Below, one piece after another: positions 47,987-60,197 of a stretch of DNA of 64,000 nucleotides (position 1 is the stretch's first letter; each line of letters starts with the position of its first letter). Source of the stretch: Psococerastis gibbosa (taxonomy: Eukaryota > Arthropoda > Insecta > Psocodea > Psocidae); assembly GCA_963971405.1 (NCBI GenBank), contig OZ020487.1, forward strand, positions 19,763,371 to 19,827,370. The letters run 5' to 3'. Under the pieces are notes generated by a model. It was given only the letters and a program-made list of their open reading frames with translations. It had not been told where the DNA came from and searched no databases. The translations under genes and the position numbers were made by a program.

Positions 47987-50677
47987 ACATTTATCTTTTT
48001 AAAACCTTTAAAAAAAATAAAATAAGTAAATAGCTATTTTTCTTATTCTTGTCGAATGAATTTTTTTTAGCAACATTTAAACCGATGAACACGCAGGAAC
48101 AATTGCTCAAAGATAAGTACGATACAATGAGCCAAAATAAGCAAAATTAAGACACCTATATCTTTTTAAAACCTTTAAAAAAATAAAATAAGTAAATAGC
48201 TATTTTTCTTATTCTTGTCGAATGAATTTTTTTTAGCTACATTTACACCGATGAACACGCAGGAGCAAGTGGTCAATGTTAAGTACAATACAGTGAGCCT
48301 TAATAAGCAAAATTAAGACACCTATATCTTTTTAAGACCTTTAAAAAAAAAAAAAAAGTAAATAGCTATTTTTCTTATTCTTGTCGAATGAATTTTTTTT
48401 AGCTACATTTACACCGATGAACACGCAGGAACAACTGCTCAATGTTAAGTACAATACAATGAGCCAAAATAAGCAAAACTAAGACACCTATATCTTTTTA
48501 AAACCTTTAAAAAAAATAAAATAAGTAAATAGCTATTTTTCATATTCTTGTCGAATGAATTTTTTTTAGCTACATTTACACCGATGAACACGCAGGAGCA
48601 AGTGGTCAATGTTAAGTACAATACAGTGAGCCTAAATAAGCAAAATTAAGACACTCATATCATATCAAGACCTTTAAAAAAAAAAAATAAGTATATAGCT
48701 ATTTTTCGTATTCTTGTCGAATGAATTTTTTGTAGCTACATTTACACCGATGAACACGCTGGAGCAATTGCCTAATGTTAGATACAGTACAGTGAGCCAA
48801 AATAAGCAAAATTAAGACACCTATATCTTTTTAAAACCTTTAAAAAAAATAAAATAAGTAATTAGCTATTTTTCGTATTCTTGCCGTTTGAATTTTTTCA
48901 AGCTACATTTACACCGATGAACACGCAGGAGCAATTTCTCAATGTTAAGTACAATACAATGAGCCAAAACAAGCAAAATAAAGACACCTATATTTTTTTA
49001 AAACCTTTAAAAAAAATAATATAAGTAAATAGCTATTTTTTTTATTCTTGTCGAATGAATTTTTTTTAGCATTATTTAAACCGATGAACACGCAGGAGCA
49101 ATTGCTCAATGTCAAGTACAATACAATGAGCCAAAATAAGCAAAATTAAGACACCTATATCTTTTTAAAACCTTTAAAAAAATAAAATAAGTAAATAGCT
49201 ATTTTTCTTATTCTTGTCGAATGAATTTTTTTTAGCCACATTTACACCGATGAACACGCAGGAGCAATTGCGCAATGTTAAATACAATACAATGAATCTA
49301 TATAAGCCAAATTAAGACACCCGTGTCATATCAAGACCTTTAAAAAAAATTAAATAAGTATATAGCTATTTTTCGTATTCTTGTCGAATGAATTTTTTGT
49401 AGCTACATTTACACCGATGAACACGCAGGAGCAAGTGGCCAATGTTAAGTATAATACAATGAGCCTAAATAAGCAAAATTAAGACACCTATATCTTTTTA
49501 AGACCTTTAAAGAAAATAAAATAAGTAAATAGCTATTTTTCTTATTCTTGTCGAATGAATTTTTTATAGCTACATTTACACCGATGAACACGCAGGAGCA
49601 AGTGGCCAATGTTAGGTACAATACAATGAGCCAACATAAGCAAAATTAAGACACCTATATCTTATTAAGACCTTAAAAAAAAGAAAATAACTAAATAGCT
49701 ATTTTTCTTATTCTTGTCGAATGAATTTTTAGTAGCTACATTTACACGGATGAACACGCAGGAGCATTTGCTCAATGTTAGGTACATTACAATGAGCCAA
49801 AATTAGCAAAATTAGGACACCTATATCTTTTAAAGACCTTTAAAAAAATAAAATAAGTAAATAGCTATTTTTCTGATTCCTGTCGAATGAATTTTTTTAG
49901 CTACATTTACACCGATGAACACGTTGAAGCAACAGCTTAATGTTAAGTACAATGAATTGAGCCAAAATAAGCCAAATTAAGACACCCATATCATTTCAAG
50001 ACCTTTAAAAAAAAAAAAATAAGTAAATAGCTATTTTTCTTATTGTTATCGAATGAATTTTTTTTAGCTACATTTACACCGATGAACATGCACGAGCAAT
50101 TGCTCAATGTTAGTGCACTACAATGAGGCAAAATAAGCAAAATTAAGACACCCATATCATTTCAAGACCTTTAAAAAAAATAAAATAAGGAAATATCTAT
50201 TTTTCTTATTCTTGTCGAATGAATTTTTTTTAGCTACATTTACACCTGTGAACTCGCAGGAGCAATTGCTCAATCTTAAGCACAATACGGTGAGCCAAAA
50301 TAAGCAAAATAAAGACTCCCATATCATATCAAGACCTTTAAAAAAAATAAAATAAGTAAATAGCTATTTTTCTGATTCCTGTCGAATGAATTTTTTTTAG
50401 CTACATTTACACCGATGAACACGCAGGAGCAAGTGGTCAATGTTAAGTACAATACAGTGAGCCTTAATAAGCAAAATTAAGACACCTATATCTTTTTAAG
50501 ACCTTTAAAAAAAAAAAAATAAGTAAACAGCTGTTTTTCTTATTCTTGTCGAATGAATTTTTTTTAGCTACATTTACACCGATTAACACGCAGGAGGAAG
50601 TGGTCAATGTTAAGTACAATACAGTGAGCCTTAATAAGCAAAATTAAGACACCTATATCTTTTTAAGACCTTTAAAG
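47514..50677 (+). repeat. Tandem duplication of 3164 bp, copy 1
   Basis: About 19 monomers. CTCAAAGATAAG lies at about 48106 and again at about 51270, and AAGAAAATAACTAAATAG at 49681 and 52845, both 3164 bp apart. The first part is standard 47-49 kb sequence and the last 1.27 kb is the diverged block. The exchange point is at the CTTTAAAGAAAATAAAATAAG monomer (50671). Confidence 0.9.
49410..50677 (+). repeat. Block of diverged monomers, copy 1
   Basis: Monomers here carry many private changes in boxes that are nearly constant elsewhere: ACACGGATGAACACG (about 49745), ACACGTTGAAGCAACAGC (about 49920), ACATGCACGAGC and TAGTGCACTACAATGAGGC (about 50087-50128), ACACCTGTGAACTCGCAGG and CAATCTTAAGCACAATACGG (about 50244-50290), CTGATTCCTGTCG, TTATTGTTATCG, AAATATCTATTTTTC and ACAGCTGTTTTTC. 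Length stays near 167 bp. They look older or less homogenised than the rest. Confidence 0.85.
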
Positions 50678-53600
50678 AAAATAAAATAAGTAAATAGCTA
50701 TTTTTCTTATTCTTGTCGAATGAATTTTTTTTAGCTACATTTACACCGATGAACACGCAGGAACAATTGCTCAATGTTATGTACAATACAATGAGCCAAA
50801 ATAAGCAAAATTAAGTCACCTATATCTTTTTAAAACCTTTAAAAAAATAAAATAAGTATATAGCTATTTTTCATATTCTTGTCGAATGAATTTTTTGTAG
50901 CTACATTTACACCGATGAACACGCAGGAGCAAGTGGCCAATGTTAGGTACAATACAATGAGCCTAAATAAGCAAAATTAAGACACCTATATCTTTATAAG
51001 ACCTTTAAAAAAAATAAAATAAGTAAATAGCTATTTTTCTTATTCTTGTCGAATGAATTTTGTTTAGCTACATTTACACCGATGAACACGCAGGAACAAT
51101 TTCTCCATGTTAAGTACAATACATTGAGCCAAAATAAGCAAAATTAAGACACATTTATCTTTTTAAAACCTTTAAAAAAAATAAAATAAGTAAATAGCTA
51201 TTTTTCTTATTCTTGTCGAATGAATTTTTTTTAGCAACATTTAAACCGATGAACACGCAGGAACAATTGCTCAAAGATAAGTACGATACAATGAGCCAAA
51301 ATAAGCAAAATTAAGACACCTATATCTTTTTAAAACCTTTAAAAAAATAAAATAAGTAAATAGCTATTTTTCTTATTCTTGTCGAATGAATTTTTTTTAG
51401 CTACATTTACACCGATGAACACGCAGGAGCAAGTGGTCAATGTTAAGTACAATACAGTGAGCCTTAATAAGCAAAATTAAGACACCTATATCTTTTTAAG
51501 ACCTTTAAAAAAAAAAAAAAAGTAAATAGCTATTTTTCTTATTCTTGTCGAATGAATTTTTTTTAGCTACATTTACACCGATGAACACGCAGGAACAACT
51601 GCTCAATGTTAAGTACAATACAATGAGCCAAAATAAGCAAAACTAAGACACCTATATCTTTTTAAAACCTTTAAAAAAAATAAAATAAGTAAATAGCTAT
51701 TTTTCATATTCTTGTCGAATGAATTTTTTTTAGCTACATTTACACCGATGAACACGCAGGAGCAAGTGGTCAATGTTAAGTACAATACAGTGAGCCTAAA
51801 TAAGCAAAATTAAGACACTCATATCATATCAAGACCTTTAAAAAAAAAAAATAAGTATATAGCTATTTTTCGTATTCTTGTCGAATGAATTTTTTGTAGC
51901 TACATTTACACCGATGAACACGCTGGAGCAATTGCCTAATGTTAGATACAGTACAGTGAGCCAAAATAAGCAAAATTAAGACACCTATATCTTTTTAAAA
52001 CCTTTAAAAAAAATAAAATAAGTAATTAGCTATTTTTCGTATTCTTGCCGTTTGAATTTTTTCAAGCTACATTTACACCGATGAACACGCAGGAGCAATT
52101 TCTCAATGTTAAGTACAATACAATGAGCCAAAATAAGCAAAATAAAGACACCTATATTTTTTTAAAACCTTTAAAAAAAATAATATAAGTAAATAGCTAT
52201 TTTTTTTATTCTTGTCGAATGAATTTTTTTTAGCATTATTTAAACCGATGAACACGCAGGAGCAATTGCTCAATGTCAAGTACAATACAATGAGCCAAAA
52301 TAAGCAAAATTAAGACACCTATATCTTTTTAAAACCTTTAAAAAAATAAAATAAGTAAATAGCTATTTTTCTTATTCTTGTCGAATGAATTTTTTTTAGC
52401 CACATTTACACCGATGAACACGCAGGAGCAATTGCGCAATGTTAAATACAATACAATGAATCTATATAAGCCAAATTAAGACACCCGTGTCATATCAAGA
52501 CCTTTAAAAAAAATTAAATAAGTATATAGCTATTTTTCGTATTCTTGTCGAATGAATTTTTTGTAGCTACATTTACACCGATGAACACGCAGGAGCAAGT
52601 GGCCAATGTTAAGTATAATACAATGAGCCTAAATAAGCAAAATTAAGACACCTATATCTTTTTAAGACCTTTAAAGAAAATAAAATAAGTAAATAGCTAT
52701 TTTTCTTATTCTTGTCGAATGAATTTTTTATAGCTACATTTACACCGATGAACACGCAGGAGCAAGTGGCCAATGTTAGGTACAATACAATGAGCCAACA
52801 TAAGCAAAATTAAGACACCTATATCTTATTAAGACCTTAAAAAAAAGAAAATAACTAAATAGCTATTTTTCTTATTCTTGTCGAATGAATTTTTAGTAGC
52901 TACATTTACACGGATGAACACGCAGGAGCATTTGCTCAATGTTAGGTACATTACAATGAGCCAAAATTAGCAAAATTAGGACACCTATATCTTTTAAAGA
53001 CCTTTAAAAAAATAAAATAAGTAAATAGCTATTTTTCTGATTCCTGTCGAATGAATTTTTTTAGCTACATTTACACCGATGAACACGTTGAAGCAACAGC
53101 TTAATGTTAAGTACAATGAATTGAGCCAAAATAAGCCAAATTAAGACACCCATATCATTTCAAGACCTTTAAAAAAAAAAAAATAAGTAAATAGCTATTT
53201 TTCTTATTGTTATCGAATGAATTTTTTTTAGCTACATTTACACCGATGAACATGCACGAGCAATTGCTCAATGTTAGTGCACTACAATGAGGCAAAATAA
53301 GCAAAATTAAGACACCCATATCATTTCAAGACCTTTAAAAAAAATAAAATAAGGAAATATCTATTTTTCTTATTCTTGTCGAATGAATTTTTTTTAGCTA
53401 CATTTACACCTGTGAACTCGCAGGAGCAATTGCTCAATCTTAAGCACAATACGGTGAGCCAAAATAAGCAAAATAAAGACTCCCATATCATATCAAGACC
53501 TTTAAAAAAAATAAAATAAGTAAATAGCTATTTTTCTGATTCCTGTCGAATGAATTTTTTTTAGCTACATTTACACCGATGAACACGCAGGAGCAAGTGG

Positions 53601-53841
53601 TCAATGTTAAGTACAATACAGTGAGCCTTAATAAGCAAAATTAAGACACCTATATCTTTTTAAGACCTTTAAAAAAAAAAAAATAAGTAAACAGCTGTTT
53701 TTCTTATTCTTGTCGAATGAATTTTTTTTAGCTACATTTACACCGATTAACACGCAGGAGGAAGTGGTCAATGTTAAGTACAATACAGTGAGCCTTAATA
53801 AGCAAAATTAAGACACCTATATCTTTTTAAGACCTTTAAAG
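50678..53841 (+). repeat. Tandem duplication of 3164 bp, copy 2
   Basis: Reads the same as copy 1 wherever I compared; the only difference noticed is T at 52134 against C at 48970 (CCAAAATAAGC against CCAAAACAAGC). The near-identity extends through the diverged block, so the pair arose recently or was recently homogenised. Confidence 0.9.
52574..53841 (+). repeat. Block of diverged monomers, copy 2
   Basis: Exact counterpart of 49410-50677 in the second 3164-bp copy, with all the private changes listed there. Confidence 0.85.
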
Positions 53842-55889
53842 AAAATAAAATAAGTAAATAGCTATTTTTCTTATTCTTGTCGAATGAATTTTTTTTAGCT
53901 ACATTTACACCGATGAACACGCAGTAACAATTGCTCAATGTTAAGTACAATACAATGAGCCAAAATAAGCAAAACTAAGACACCTATATCTTTTTAAAAC
54001 CTTTAAAAAAAATAAAATAAGTAAATAGCTGTTTTTCATATTCTTGTCGAATGAATTTTTTTTAGCTACATTTACACCGATGAACACGCAGGAGCAAGTG
54101 GTCAATGTTAAGTACAATACAGTGAGCTTAAATAAGCAAAATTAAGACACTCATATCATATCAAGACCTTTAAAAAAATAAAATAAGTATATAGCTATTT
54201 TTCGTATTCTTGTCGAATGAATTTTTTGTAGCTACATTTACACCGATGTACAAGCAGGAGCAAGTGGTCAATGTTAAGTACAATACAATGAGCCTAAATA
54301 AGCAAAATTAAGACACCTATATCTTTTAAAGACCTTTAAAAAAAATAAAATAAGTAAATAGCTATTTTTCTTATTCTTGTCGAATGAATTTTTTTTAGCT
54401 ACATTTACACCGATGAACACGCAGGAGCAATTGCTCAATGTTAAGTACAATACAATGAGCCACAATAAGCAAAATTAAGACACCCTTATGATATCAAGAC
54501 CTTTAAAAAAAATAAAATAAGTAAATAGCTATTTTTTTTATTCTTGTCGAATGAATTTTTTTTAGCATTATTTAAACCGATGAACGCGCAGGAGCAATTG
54601 CTCAATGTCAAGTACAATACAATGAGCCCAAATAAGCAAAATTAAGACACCTATATCTTTTTAAAACCTTTAAAAAAATAAAATAAGTAAATAGCTATTT
54701 TTCTTATTCTTGTCGAATGAATTTTTTTTAGCCACATTTACACCGATGAACACGCAGGAGCAATTGCGCAATGTTAAATACAATACAATGAATCTATATA
54801 AGCCAAATTAAGACACCCGTGTCATATCAAGACCTTTAAAAAAAATTAAATAAGTATATAGCTATTTTTCGTATTCTTGTCGAATGAATTTTTTGTAGCT
54901 ACATTTACACCGATGAACACGCAGGAGCAAGTGGCCAATGTTAAGTATAATACAATGAGCCTAAATAAGCAAAATTAAGACACCTATATCTTTTTAAGAC
55001 CTTTAAATAAAATAAAATAAGTAAATAGCTATTTTTCTTATTCTTGTCGAATGAATTTTTTATAGCTACATTTACACCGGCGAACACGCAGGAGCAAGTG
55101 GCCAATGTTAAGTACAATACAGTGAGCCTAAATAAGCAAAATTAAGACACCTATATCTTTTTAAAGACCTTTAAAAAAATACAATAAGTAAATAGCTATT
55201 TTTCTTATTCTTGTCGAATGAATTTTTTTTAGCTACATTTACACCGATGAACACGCAGGAGCAATTGTTCAATGTTAAGTACTATACAATGAGCCAAAAT
55301 AAGCAAAATTAAGACACCTATGTCTTTTTAAAACCTTTAAAAAAATAAAATAAGTAAATAGCTATTTTTCTTATTCTTGTCGAATGAATTTTTTTTAGCT
55401 ACATTTACACCGATGAACACGCAGGAGCAAGTGGTCAATGTTAAGTACAATACAGTGAGCCTTAATAAGCAAAATTAAGACACCTATATCTTTTTAAGAC
55501 CTTTAAAAAAAAAAAAATAAGTAAATAGCTGTTTTTCATATTCTTGTCGAATGAATTTTTTTTAGCTACATTTACACCGATGAACACGCAGGAGCAAGTG
55601 GTCAATGTTAGTACAATACAATGAGCCAAAATAAGCAAAATTAAGACACCCTTATCATATCAAGACCTTTACAAAAAATAAAATAAGTAAATAGCTATTT
55701 TTTTTATTCTTGTCGAATGAATTTTTTGTAGCTACATTTACACCGATGAACACGCAGGAGCAATAGGTCAATGTTAAGTATAATACAATGAGCCTAAATA
55801 AGCAAAATTAAGACACCCTTATCATATCAAGACCTTTAAAAAAAATAAAATAAGTAAATAGCTATTTTTTTTATTCTTGTCGAATGAAT
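53842..55889 (+). repeat. Mosaic stretch of about twelve monomers without one long partner
   Basis: Starts like a third 3164-bp copy, but with ACGCAGTAACAATTG (about 53922), then changes partner every one to three monomers. It holds the GCATTATTTAAACC and AATGAATCTATATAAGCC monomers (about 54560 and 54790) known from 9.55, 49.07 and 52.24 kb, a hybrid GTGGTCAATGTTAGTAC (about 55600), and private changes AACGCGCAGG, ACACCGGCGAACACG, AATACAATAAG, TATGTCTTTTTAAAACC and TTTACAAAAAATAAAATAAG. It separates the 3164-bp pair from the next long block. Confidence 0.75.
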
Positions 55890-57323
55890 TTTTTTTAGCC
55901 ACATTTACACCGATGAACACGCAACAACAATTGCTCAATGTTAAGTACAATACAATGAGCCAAAATAAGCAAAATTAAGACACCTATATCTTTTTAAAAC
56001 CTTTAAAAAAAATAAAATAAGTAAATAGCTATTTTTCTTATTCTTGTCGAATGAATTTTTTTTAGCTACATTTACACCGATGAACACGCAGGAGCAATTG
56101 CTCAATGTTAAGTACAATACAGTGAGCCAAAATAAGCAAAATTAAGACACTCATATCATATCAAGACCTTTAAAAAAAAAAAAAAAGTATATAGCTATTT
56201 TTCGTATTCTTGTCGAATGAATTTTTTGTAGCTACATTTACACCGATGAACACGCTGGAGCAATTGCCTAATGTTAGATACAGTACAATGAGCCAAAATG
56301 AGCAAAATTAAGACACCTATATCTTTTTAAAACCTTTAAAAAAAATAAAATAAGTAATTAGCTATTTTTCGTATTCTTGCCGTATGAATTTTTTTAAGCT
56401 TCATTTACACCGATGAACACGCAGGAGCAATTGCTCAATGTTAAGTACAATACATTGAGCCAAAATAAGCAAAATAAAGACACCTATATCTTTTTAAAAC
56501 CTTTAAAGAAAATAAAATAAGTAAATAGCTATTTTTCTTATTCTTGTCGAATGAATTTTTTTTAGCCACATTTACACCGATGAACACGCAGGAACAATTG
56601 CTCAATGTTAAGTACGATACATTGAGCCAAAATAAGCAAAATAAAGACACCTATATCTTTTTAAAACCTTTAAAAAAAATAAAATAAGTAAATAGCTATT
56701 TTTCTTATTCTAGTCGAATGAATTTTATTTAGCTACATTTACACCGATGAACAATCAGGAGCAATTGCTCAATGTTAAGTTCAATACATTGAGCCAAAAT
56801 AAGCAAAATTAAGACACCGTATCATATCAAGACCTTTAAAAAAAATAAAATAAGGAAATAGCTATTTTTTTTATTCTTGTCGAATGAATTTTTTTAGCAA
56901 CATTTAAACCGATGAACACGCAGGAGCAATTGCTCAATGTCAAGTACAATACAACGAGCCAAAATAAGCAAAATTAAGACACCTATATCTTTTTAAAACC
57001 TTTAAAAAAATAAAATAAATAAATAGCTATTTTTCCTATTCTTGTCGAATGAATTTTTTTTAGCTTCATTTACACCGATGAACACGCAGGAGCAATTGTT
57101 TAATGTTAAGTACAATACAATGAGCCAAAATAAGCCAAATTAAGACACCCGTGTCATATCAAGACCTTAAAAAAAAATAAAATAAGTATATAGCTATTTT
57201 TCTTATTCTTGTCGAATGAATTTTTTGTAGCTACATTTACACCGATGAACACGCAGGAGCAAGTGGCCAATGTTAAGTACAATACAATGAGCCTAAATAA
57301 GCAAAATTAAGACACCTATATCT

Positions 57324-57990
57324 TTATAAGACCTTTAAAAAAAATAAAATAAGTAAATAGCTATTTTTCTTATTCTTGTCGAATGAATTTTTTTTAGCCA
57401 CATTTACACCGATGAACACGCATGAACAATTGCTCAATGTTAAGTTCAATACAATGAGCCAAAATAAGCAAAATTAAGACACCGTTATCATATCAAGACC
57501 TATAAAAAAAAATAAAATAAGTAAATAGCTATTTTTTTTATTCTTGTCGAATGAATTTTTTTAGCTACATTTACACCGATGAACACGCAGGAGCAATTGC
57601 TCAATGTTAAGTACAATACAATGAGCCAAAATAAGCAAAATTAAGACACCTATATCTTTTAAAAACCTTTAAAAAAATAAAATAAGTAAATAGCTATTTT
57701 TCCTATTCTTGTCGAATGAATTTTTTTTAGCTACATTTACACCGATGAACACGCAGGAGCAATTGCTCAATGTTAAGTACAATACAATGAGCCAAAATAA
57801 GCCAAATTAAGACACCCGTGTCATATCAAGACCTTTAAAAAAAAAAAAATAAGTATATAGCTATTTTTCGTATTCTTGTCGAATGAATTTTTTGTAGCTA
57901 CATTTACACCGATGTACAAGCAGGAGCAAGTGGTCAATGTTAAGTACAATACAATGAGCCTAAATAAGCAAAATGAAGACACCTATATCT
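57324..57990 (+). repeat. 667-bp four-monomer tandem duplication, copy 1
   Basis: From TTATAAGACC to the next TTATAAGACC. It contains ACGCATGAACAATTG (about 57418), the ACCTATAAAAAAAAATAAAAT monomer, the CTTTTCCTATTC-type monomer and a CGATGTACAAG monomer. Confidence 0.9.
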
Positions 57991-58657
57991 TTATAAGACC
58001 TTTAAAAAAAATAAAATAAGTAAATAGCTATTTTTCTTATTCTTGTCGAATGAATTTTTTTTAGCCACATTTACACCGATGAACACGCATGAACAATTGC
58101 TCAATGTTAAGTTCAATACAATGAGCCAAAATAAGCAAAATTAAGACACCGTTATCATATCAAGACCTATAAAAAAAAATAAAATAAGTAAATAGCTATT
58201 TTTTTTATTCTTGTCGAATGAATTTTTTTAGCTACATTTACACCGATGAACACGCAGGAGCAATTGCTCAATGTTAAGTACAATACAATGAGCCAAAATA
58301 AGCAAAATTAAGACACCTATATCTTTTAAAAACCTTTAAAAAAATAAAATAAGTAAATAGCTATTTTTCCTATTCTTGTCGAATGAATTTTTTTTAGCTA
58401 CATTTACACCGATGAACACGCAGGAGCAATTGCTCAATGTTAAGTACAATACAATGAGCCAAAATAAGCCAAATTAAGACACCCGTGTCATATCAAGACC
58501 TTTAAAAAAAAAAAAATAAGTATATAGCTATTTTTCGTATTCTTGTCGAATGAATTTTTTGTAGCTACATTTACACCGATGTACAAGCAGGAGCAAGTGG
58601 TCAATGTTAAGTACAATACAATGAGCCTAAATAAGCAAAATGAAGACACCTATATCT
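57991..58657 (+). repeat. 667-bp four-monomer tandem duplication, copy 2
   Basis: CATGAACAAT recurs at 58088, 667 bp after 57421. The equivalent places at 4.2, 14.1, 17.8, 28.8, 38.3 and 43.9 kb have only one copy, so this duplication is private to this segment. Confidence 0.9.
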
Positions 58658-60142
58658 TTTAAAGACCTTTAAAAAAAATAAAATAAGTAAATAGCTATTT
58701 TTCTTATTCTTGTCGAATGAATTTTTTTTAGCTACATTTACACCGATGAACACGCAGGAACAATTGCTCAATGTTAAGTACAATACAATGAGCCAAAATA
58801 AGCAAAATTAAGTCACCTATATCTTTTTAAAACCTTTAAAAAAAATAAAATAAGTATATAGCTATTTTTCTTATTCTTGTCGAATGAATTTTTTTTAGCT
58901 AAATTTACACCGATGAACACGCAGGAGCAATTGTTCAATGTTAGTACAATACAATGAGCCCAAAATAAGCAAAATTAAGACACCCTTATCATATCAAGAC
59001 CTTTAAAAAAAATAAAATAAGTAAATAGCTATTTTTTTTATTCTTGTCGAATGAATTTTTTGTAGCTACATTTACACCGATGAACACGCAGGAGCAATAG
59101 GTCAATGTTAAGTACAATACAGTGAGCCTTAATAAGCAAAATTAAGACACCTATATCTTTTTAAGACCTTTAAAAAAAAAAAATAAGTAAATAGCTATTT
59201 TTCATGTTCTTGTCGAATGAATTTTTTTTAGCTACATTTACACCGATGAACACGCAGGGGCAAGTGGTCAATGTTAAGTACAATACAGTGAGCCTAAATA
59301 AGCAAAATTAAGACACTCATATCATATCAGGACCTTTAAAAAAAAAAAATAAGTATATAGCTATTTTTCGTATTCTTGTCGAATGAATTTTTTGTAGCTA
59401 CATTTACACCGATGAACATGCTGGAGCAATTGCCTAATGTTAGATACAGTACAATGAGCCAAAATGAGCAAAATTAAGACACCTATATCTTTTTAAAACC
59501 TTTAAAAAAAATAAAATAAGTAATTAGCTATTTTTCGTATTCTTGCCGTTTGAATTTTTTCAAGCTACATTTACACCGATGAACACGCAGGAGCAATTTC
59601 TCAATGTTAAGTACAATACAATGAGCCAAAATAAGCAAAATAAAGACACCTATATTTTTTTAAAACCTTTAAAAAAAATAAAATAAGTAAATAGCTATTT
59701 TTCTTATTCTTGTCGAATGAATTTTTTTTAGCTACATTTACACCGATGAACACGCAGGAACAATTGGTCAATGTTAAGTACAATACAATGAGCTAAAATA
59801 AGCAAAATAAGGACACCTATATTTTTTTAAAACCTTTAAAAAAAATAAAATAAGTAAATAGCTATTTTTCTTATTCTTGTCGAATGAATTTTTTTTAGCT
59901 ACATTTAAACCGATGAACACGCAGGAGCAATTTTTTAATATCAAGTACGATACAATGAGCCAAAATAAGCAAAATTAAGACACCTATATCTTTTTAAAAC
60001 CTTTAAAAAAATAAAATAAGTAAATAGCTATTTTTCTTATTCTTGTCGAATGAATTTTTTTTTGCTACATTTACACCGATGAACACGCAGGAGCAATTGC
60101 TCAATGTTAATTACAATACAATGAGCCAAAATAAGCCAAATT

Positions 60143-60192
60143 AAGACACCTATATCTTTTTAAAACCTTTATAAACCGAAATAAGCAAAATT
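60143..60192 (+). repeat. 50-bp remnant monomer, copy 3 of 3
   Basis: The same CCTTTATAAACCG join, at about 60170, 14,209 bp after the second. Confidence 0.9.
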
Positions 60193-60197
60193 TAGAC

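Larger units (their letters stand above)
42964..48509 (+). repeat. Tandem duplication of 5546 bp, copy 2
   Basis: Parallels copy 1 with only a handful of changes that I can see, for example ACACGCTGG at about 45877 against ACACGCAGG at about 40331, and GTGGTC at about 46437 against GTGGCC at about 40891. It then continues into TTTAAAAAAAATAAAATAAG (48510) as the 8.95-kb segment does. Confidence 0.9.

Noticed and set aside
49410-50677. Array boundary or foreign insert
   Set aside because: Though diverged, every monomer keeps the box order, the orientation and a length near 167 bp; no non-satellite sequence is present.
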